Part shown: piece by piece, positions 58,533 to 64,000 of the stretch
Numbering within the stretch: the first letter of the stretch is position 1
Layout: each line of letters begins with the position of its first letter
From: Bacillota bacterium
Lineage (GTDB): Bacteria; Bacillota; Limnochordia; DTU087
Direction: 5' to 3'
DNA: 64,000 nucleotides
Assembly: GCA_012798695.1 (NCBI GenBank)
Contig: JAAZMR010000023.1
Span: 30,749 to 94,748 of the forward strand
Translations under genes and position numbers: made by a program
Notes under the pieces: generated by a model
Database searches by the model: none
Told to the model about the DNA's origin: nothing
What the model saw: the letters and a program-made list of their open reading frames with translations, nothing else

Positions 58533-58943
58533 TTACTTATCCCGGGGGCGAACCGCCAAACCAAATCGATATCCCCCTACCTGCCGTATATCATCCATAG
58601 CCTGTACTACATAGTCATAACGTGTATTTTTGTCTGCCTTAATCACAATAAATAGGTCCGGTCTTTGCTTTAGTGATTTGCCGATCTCTGCCTTTAGTGT
58701 TGCAGAGCTCACCTGCCGATCACCAAGAAATGTCCGACCATCGGCCGCTATCGAAATAGTCACCTGGCTGGGAGACTGCCTGTCTGAAGTCGCTGCCTTA
58801 GGTAGTTCCAGATTCAGTCCGGCAGGTTGGGTCCGAAAAGTAGTAAAAAGCATAAAGAAAACGAGAATGAAGAAAATCACATCGATTAGAGGCACAATCT
58901 GGACATTTGGCTTCTTGCGGGTCGGACGCTGGACCAACATCAA
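58533..58943 (-). CDS. ExbD/TolR family biopolymer transport protein
   Basis: NVQIVPLIDVIFFILVFFMLFTTF with the TM Asp; periplasmic ExbD domain. Confidence 0.93.
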   Translation of the reverse strand: MMLVQRPTRKKPNVQIVPLIDVIFFILVFFMLFTTFRTQPAGLNLELPKAATSDRQSPSQVTISIAADGRTFLGDRQVSSATLKAEIGKSLKQRPDLFIVIKADKNTRYDYVVQAMDDIRQVGGYRFGLAVRPRDK

Positions 58944-59554
58944 ATGTCACCCCTTGCTTCCAGAATCGCCAACAGCTCAGAAGAGCGTTTATTGATATCG
59001 ACCACTTGGCGATCAATCAAGCTTGTAAGATACGAATAGACCAGCATGCCAGGGATGGCGATAACCAATCCGACTGCTGTAGTAATCAAGGCTTCAGCAA
59101 TCCCCACACTCACGGCTAGTGGTTCTTCTAGGCCGCCGACAGCCGCTATCACCTGAAAACTCTTGATAATACCCGTGACGGTACCCAATAAGCCCAGCAG
59201 CGGGGCAATGGTCACCATTACATCCAACGTGCCCAGTCGCCGCTCCATGCGAAACACTTCTTCATGAGCGACTTCTTCGAGCCGTTCTCGAATATGCTCT
59301 TTGTCTTTATCATAATGGGCTATTCCAGCGGCCAACACTGCCGCGACCGGCCCCCTGGTCTTCTTTGCTATCTGCATTGCCTCCAAGATCTTGCCCTGCT
59401 GCAGTGCTAGTTTAATATCATCCATCAAGTCTTCTGTATCCACCCGGCAACGCAGCAAGTAGAACAGTCTTTCCAGCGAAACAGCCAACATCAACACTGA
59501 GCATAGCAACAAGGGGATCATGACCGGGCCACCCCGAATGATCATATCCAGCAT
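58940..59554 (-). CDS. MotA/TolQ/ExbB proton channel family protein
   Basis: GGPVMIPLLLCSVLMLAVSLERLFYL, LGTLDVMVTIAPLLGLLGTVTGIIKSFQVIA, GIAEALITTAVGLVIAIPGMLVYSYL; ATGA overlap with exbD. Confidence 0.95.
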   Translation of the reverse strand: MLDMIIRGGPVMIPLLLCSVLMLAVSLERLFYLLRCRVDTEDLMDDIKLALQQGKILEAMQIAKKTRGPVAAVLAAGIAHYDKDKEHIRERLEEVAHEEVFRMERRLGTLDVMVTIAPLLGLLGTVTGIIKSFQVIAAVGGLEEPLAVSVGIAEALITTAVGLVIAIPGMLVYSYLTSLIDRQVVDINKRSSELLAILEARGDI

Positions 59555-59824
59555 TATCTATACCTCCACTCCATCCACATTCATTGGGTAAGACTATTCG
59601 ACAGCCATCTACCATATCCTTCCCTGCAGGATTTCCTAGAATTTCTTCAAAAAAACTCCTACATGTTTCAGGAATTTCCCTATTTGGCAGTTTCGACAAG
59701 CAGCAAATCAAATCCTGCTGTCATGACTCGACATTAAGAAAAGAAACCAGACTGCAAGCATGGGGAAATGTCCCCAGGATAAACTAAGGATAGCCGGCAA
59801 CCGATATTAGGAGACTTACACAAA

Positions 59825-60064
59825 ATGGATAGACAATCTAGGCAAATTCACGAGCAAGCCATGGGCAAACTGAAACGGGACCTAGCACAAGAAATGGGTT
59901 TATGGGAGCTAGTTCAGGAGGGGGGATGGGGGGCTCTATCAGCCAAAGACTGTGGGCGCATCGGTGGTAGGATGGCCAGCCAGCTCGGTCCGGGTCTCAT
60001 GCGAAAAATCGCGGCTCTAGGGGAGTCAGAATGGCTCAAGGGCGAGACTACCACGAATGAATAG
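59825..60064 (+). CDS. Alpha/beta-type small acid-soluble spore protein-like (divergent)
   Basis: KLKRDLAQEMGLWELVQEGGWGALSAKDCGRIGGRM aligns with the SASP pattern KxKxExAxELGL...LTSRxxGxxGGxM. Confidence 0.78.
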   Translation: MDRQSRQIHEQAMGKLKRDLAQEMGLWELVQEGGWGALSAKDCGRIGGRMASQLGPGLMRKIAALGESEWLKGETTTNE

Positions 60065-60125
60065 CTGGATAACCAAAAGAGGTGGTGAAACCTACTCCGG
60101 GCCTCACCACCTCCAAATCTGGAAA

Positions 60126-60692
60126 TTAGCCGGCAGAACTGTAGCAAGGGTGCAGCTTGTAGAACTCGTCCTTCAGGATACGCATGAGATATATCTCCCA
60201 TTGCCTTTTTTCGTGCACGTGGGAACGGACAAGCTTGCCCTCTTTTTTGAACCCTGCCTTCTCATAGCAGCGAATAGCAGCTTCGTTACTACTGGCTACC
60301 CGTAAGTATACTCGAGAGAGATTCATCTCCACAAAGGCATAGGCCAATAACGTAGTTACGGCATCGACTCCATAGCCCTTTCCCCGGTAACCGCCTTCAC
60401 CTATGCGAATGCGCAATTCCGCATCGCCGTTCCTCCAGGTAATATGATCTAGTTCTACATCCCCAATCGGATGTCCGTCTCGAGTGGTGATCATTAGCCG
60501 CTGTTTGTGGCGATTACTGCATTGGCTCTTATGCCAGTCATAACAGGCCTCTTCTGTTTCAGGATAACCATCATCATCCATATAATGGCCTACTTCAGGG
60601 TCTTTGGTCCATTTCACTAGTTTAGGAAAATCAGATGGAATTAGAGGCCGTAAGATAATTCTCTCCCCAACAACTTCCATGGTCAGTGCCAC
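60126..60692 (-). CDS. GNAT family N-acetyltransferase (RimJ/RimL-type)
   Basis: ILRPLIPSDFPKLVKWTKDPEVGHYM, LRIRIGEGGYRGKGYGVDAVTTLLAYAFVEMNLSRVYLRVASSNEAAIRCYEKAGFKKEG. Confidence 0.94.
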   Translation of the reverse strand: MALTMEVVGERIILRPLIPSDFPKLVKWTKDPEVGHYMDDDGYPETEEACYDWHKSQCSNRHKQRLMITTRDGHPIGDVELDHITWRNGDAELRIRIGEGGYRGKGYGVDAVTTLLAYAFVEMNLSRVYLRVASSNEAAIRCYEKAGFKKEGKLVRSHVHEKRQWEIYLMRILKDEFYKLHPCYSSAG

Positions 60693-60844
60693 CTCTTTGT
60701 GTTCAGCATTTCCTTCTCTAATTGGAGAGTACCTCGTAATAGGTTTCTCCGGTCTGTGGTTTCACGTTAGAGTTCTACTCAACACAAAGGTAACCTTTAG
60801 GCAAATGCACCCAGCCACGCCAAGAACTAAGTAACAATACCACC

Positions 60845-61609
60845 TTATTCCATCAGGAATTGCCGCAAGAGTAACATGGTGCGTTTTTCCAGCCGCGATA
60901 CCTGACCCTGTGATATGCCTAGAAGATCAGCTACCTCGTTTTGAGTCCTCTCTTGCAGAAAGCGCAAAAGGACTATGGCCCTTTCCCTAGGTGGCAATTG
61001 ATCACAGGCTTGCTTAAGGGCATAGTTCTCTACCCAGGCATCAGATTCAGGGTCTATGCCTATCTTGTCTTGCAGCAGCACAGGAGTGCCGCCATCTTCG
61101 TGAATAACCTCATGGATTGAGGCTACTGGGGTGATTGCTTCCAAGGCTTCCACCACATCTTCACGCTCTATCCCCAGAACCTCACCAATTTCTACTGGAG
61201 TAGGAGCTCTGCCCAACTGCTGCTGCAATTCCTCTCTCGTTCGTATAGCGGCCGCGGCCCTTTCCCTCACCGTCCGGGTAAGCTTCACGGGCCCTTCATC
61301 TCTGAGCAAACGGCGAATCTCCCCAATGATTAAGGGTACCGCATAGGTGGAGAACCTTACCTCAAAAGAGAGATCAAACTGATCGATAGCCTTAACCAGC
61401 CCAATACAGGCTACCTGAAATATGTCTTCAATGTCTCCCCTACCACTGAAACGTTGAGCAATACTCATCGCCAAACGCAGGTTGGATTCGATCAAGCGCT
61501 CTCTAGCGGCTGCATCCCCCGCCTGCGACTTGGCCAAAAGACACCGAACCTCCTTGGGAGTCAAGTTTGAGGCTGGTGGCAACTGAATGTTACCTACGGC
61601 ACCCTGCAT
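60845..61609 (-). CDS. sigF: RNA polymerase sporulation sigma factor SigF
   Basis: SigF/G family regions 2 to 4; directly downstream of spoIIAA-spoIIAB. Confidence 0.95.
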   Translation of the reverse strand: MQGAVGNIQLPPASNLTPKEVRCLLAKSQAGDAAARERLIESNLRLAMSIAQRFSGRGDIEDIFQVACIGLVKAIDQFDLSFEVRFSTYAVPLIIGEIRRLLRDEGPVKLTRTVRERAAAAIRTREELQQQLGRAPTPVEIGEVLGIEREDVVEALEAITPVASIHEVIHEDGGTPVLLQDKIGIDPESDAWVENYALKQACDQLPPRERAIVLLRFLQERTQNEVADLLGISQGQVSRLEKRTMLLLRQFLME

Positions 61610-61621
61610 GCTATTCTCTCC

Positions 61622-62068
61622 CTATGATCGCACCTGAGCCTGAACCGGCAACTTGGTCATGGTCAAAGAGGTGCCTTCCCCCACAACTGAATCTACTACC
61701 AGGTTGTCCATATATTCTTTGATGAAAACCAGGCCCAACCCCATACGTTCCTCCGGCTCTGTTGTGAAAGCTGGTTCTAGGGCTTTCTCGACATCGGCTA
61801 TGCCTTGTCCCTCATCCTGTATCGTGATTTCCAGACCTTCATCGGAAAGCCGACAGATAACGGTAATCTCACCATCCGTTCCTTTGTAGCCATGGATCAC
61901 CGCGTTCGATACTGCCTCAGAAGCAGCAATCTTGATCTCATCCAGCTCATCAAGGGTGAAATCCAGCTGGGAAGCGAAGAGTGCAACAGCGGTTCTGGCG
62001 AAACCAATATTGGCAGCCCTGCTGGGAAATCGCATCAGGACCATATTGCGTACAGCATCCATCCTCAT
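61622..62068 (-). CDS. spoIIAB: Anti-sigma F factor SpoIIAB
   Basis: Histidine kinase-like ATPase: LDEIKIAASEAVSNAVIHGYKG, IQDEGQGIADVEKALEPAFTTEPEERMGLGLVFIKEYMD. Confidence 0.95.
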   Translation of the reverse strand: MRMDAVRNMVLMRFPSRAANIGFARTAVALFASQLDFTLDELDEIKIAASEAVSNAVIHGYKGTDGEITVICRLSDEGLEITIQDEGQGIADVEKALEPAFTTEPEERMGLGLVFIKEYMDNLVVDSVVGEGTSLTMTKLPVQAQVRS

Positions 62069-62427
62069 CTTCCTCCAATCTGAGCCAGTGCTTGTTCCTC
62101 AGTATCAGCAAACTGCATGATGCGCTCCATGCCAGCCATCCTTAACATGCGGCGTACGGAAGGTATCGCCTTTAGTGCCACCACGTTACCAGACCTCGCT
62201 TCGATTTTCTTGTATCGGCCCAAGAGTACTCCCAGGCCAGAGCTATCGATAAACCCAACATTTTCAAGATCCCAAATCAAATGATGGAGTCGAGCATCTT
62301 CCAATAGCACCAGATCGACTCGGTCTCTTACCTCACCGGCAGTGGCCAAGTCGAGTTCTCCTCCCAAAGACACTATTAAGGCCTTACCTTTGCGCTTGAT
62401 TGCTATGTCCACCCTCTGTCCCTCCAT
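62065..62427 (-). CDS. spoIIAA: Anti-sigma F factor antagonist SpoIIAA
   Basis: STAS domain: VSLGGELDLATAGEVRDRVD, LIWDLENVGFIDSSGLGVLLGRYKK. Confidence 0.95.
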   Translation of the reverse strand: MEGQRVDIAIKRKGKALIVSLGGELDLATAGEVRDRVDLVLLEDARLHHLIWDLENVGFIDSSGLGVLLGRYKKIEARSGNVVALKAIPSVRRMLRMAGMERIMQFADTEEQALAQIGGR

Positions 62428-62457
62428 GGTAGCTCAAACCCACTTTTTACTTCTGCC

Positions 62458-62991
62458 TTGGCTCAATGGCCAATCCGTGCCTTTGAATGTATTTTCGCAA
62501 ACACTCTGACTAATTCCTGCCACCAGCATGACTTATTGATGAACTCATGCTATTTTTGTTCTCATATTCGCCATGTAACATTTGAATTCATACCGGATAG
62601 AAAAGTATTCTGCTACGATGGGAAGGTGAATATTTGCGACCATGGACTGGACACCTATGAATATATTCTAAGGGAATTGACAAAGTAGGTGATCGTTGGG
62701 GATCTACCCATGGTCTACTTTTGCAGCGTAGGATCCATATTGCGGAAGGAGATGATTGATGCCGGTAGATTTGTCTCTTCCGAAATATTCGTGTTTCTTG
62801 ACGATGACTTTGGAGAACAAGAGGGTATAGAGATCGTACCTGCAGGGAACTATGCTTGCATACATTTTCACAGCTTTTGGAAAGAAAAGGAGAACGCCCA
62901 AAAGCTGTTTTATTTTATCCAGGATAATGGATATGAGATAGTGTGGCCGAGTTATCCACTGGTCCGGTTGAAGAAGAGAAGAAACAATTAA
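62458..62991 (+). pseudogene. Remnant of a MerR/BmrR-type regulator effector-binding (GyrI-like) domain, interrupted by an in-frame TAG
   Basis: Two same-frame ORFs split by TAG at 62686-62688; joined FEFIPDRKVFCYDGKVNICDHGLDTYEYILRELTK*VIVGDLPMVYFCSVGSILRKEMIDAGRFVSSEIFVFLDDDFGE...GIEIVPAGNYACIHFHSF; no N-terminal HTH. Confidence 0.7.
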
Positions 62992-63183
62992 TGACACTTC
63001 GGAAGGAAATCTCCTGGGCAGAATCAACGGGAGATGACCGAGTCGTAGAAAGATACTCTAATGTACCTTATAATTACACCGAAACGGATAGGCAATAACC
63101 CTGATAACGTCACCCGATGGTGCCGTATCGCCCGAGAGGAAGCGGAAAGGATCTAGCTATAGCAACACTCGACATATAACCAA

Positions 63184-63216
63184 GAATACCAGGGCTCCAA
63201 GCTAGCCCTGGTATTC
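63184..63216. terminator. Hairpin between the MerR remnant and the M16 peptidase gene
   Basis: GAATACCAGGGCT-ccaagct-AGCCCTGGTATTC perfect inverted repeat. Confidence 0.65.
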
Positions 63217-63278
63217 CCCTCATGGTTTGCCAAAGCGACCTATTTCAGTTATCGGTTGGTACGCTCTCACCCCTAATA

Positions 63279-64000
63279 CTACTCTATCTCCAACCAATTA
63301 ACCCTCTCTATCTCATCTGGCTTTATTCCATAGAGCTCCGCCACTCTCGCTACCTCTCCAAACACTCCGGGATCACCCAGTAGTACTATCGCAAAATTAC
63401 CCGGGTGGAAATGCTTATCTATTGCCACATCAATATCCCACTGGTCTATAGCATCAACTAGCAAGGGATATGTCTGTACCTCTTTGAGGGATTTGAAACG
63501 CAGACCAGAAGTGATAGCCGAAGCAGTGCCACCTAGAGTCTCGAACCTGAGCGCATAGCTGCCAATTCGATTGGCCTTAGCATATTTCAGTTCTTCATCG
63601 GTGACTCCTTGCGTAGCGAATTTCTCTAGCTCGGCTTTTATGACCCTCATGGTGCGGTATAGCTTTTCATTTTCCGTAAAGGTAGAGAGAATGAACATAC
63701 CATCATACTCGCCACCTCTATATCCACTGCCAATCCCATAGGTCTCACCCATCTCGGAACGGATTATCTTCATGAGGCGAGATGAGAAGCCGCCTCCACC
63801 CAGGATATAGTTGTAAAGATCCATGGCTATCCAATCACTGGTGTGCCTAGACGGACCTGGTTGTGCCATGCGGATCTGTACCTGAGTCTGACCAGGTTTC
63901 TCGATAAACAACATACGTGGGCGGTCGAGGGGTCGTTGCACCATAACCTCTTCGGCTTTGTCAGGCTTAGTGCTAGCATCAGTGGACCAACCGCCGAATC
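63279..64000 (-). CDS. M16 family metallopeptidase, C-terminal part (partial; continues past the window edge)
   Basis: FIEKPGQTQVQIRMAQPGPSRHTSDWIAMDLYNYILGGGGFSSRLMKIIRSEMGETYGIGSGY; frame stays open to 64000 (GGWSTDASTKPDKAEEVM). Confidence 0.93.
   Translation of the reverse strand, partial: FGGWSTDASTKPDKAEEVMVQRPLDRPRMLFIEKPGQTQVQIRMAQPGPSRHTSDWIAMDLYNYILGGGGFSSRLMKIIRSEMGETYGIGSGYRGGEYDGMFILSTFTENEKLYRTMRVIKAELEKFATQGVTDEELKYAKANRIGSYALRFETLGGTASAITSGLRFKSLKEVQTYPLLVDAIDQWDIDVAIDKHFHPGNFAIVLLGDPGVFGEVARVAELYGIKPDEIERVNWLEIE

Noticed and set aside
1-64000. CRISPR arrays, transposases, prophage genes, rRNA operons, tRNA genes
   Set aside because: No spaced repeats, transposase or phage-like proteins, or recognisable rRNA seen on manual reading. 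A dedicated tRNAscan/CRISPR run would be needed for certainty.

Overview
The window reads as the chromosome of an endospore-forming Bacillota (Firmicutes) bacterium. Evidence is spoIIAA-AB-sigF, a SigH-like sigma factor, SpoVK, an alpha/beta-type SASP-like protein, and the B. subtilis-like mutS-mutL-miaA-hfq-spoVK-ynbB neighbourhood. It is gene-dense, mostly housekeeping DNA. I saw no rRNA, CRISPR array, transposase or prophage, and recognised no tRNA. Genes are almost all on + up to about 22 kb and almost all on - after about 31 kb. Points worth following up: (1) a ykkC-class aptamer upstream of purL-F-M-N-D, most consistent with a PRPP (subtype 2b) riboswitch, with an overlapping 13-bp hairpin; (2) a 28-bp sequence matching my recollection of the B. 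subtilis dif site at 23/28 positions, next to a Xer-type recombinase gene, near the point where coding strands converge and close to a lexA / LysM (YneA-like) SOS pair with Cheo-type LexA boxes; (3) a PstC-PstA-PstB-PhoU cassette with no PstS in the window and a PstB altered in every catalytic ATPase motif; (4) a contiguous same-strand ExbB-ExbD-TonB gene set leading into a secreted cohesin-like protein and an SLH/coiled-coil/C-terminal-TM protein resembling an Omp-alpha-type envelope tether, which hints at a spore-forming diderm; (5) tandem CtsR-like heptads overlapping an hsp20 promoter. All calls come from reading the sequence and recalling families. No database search was run.
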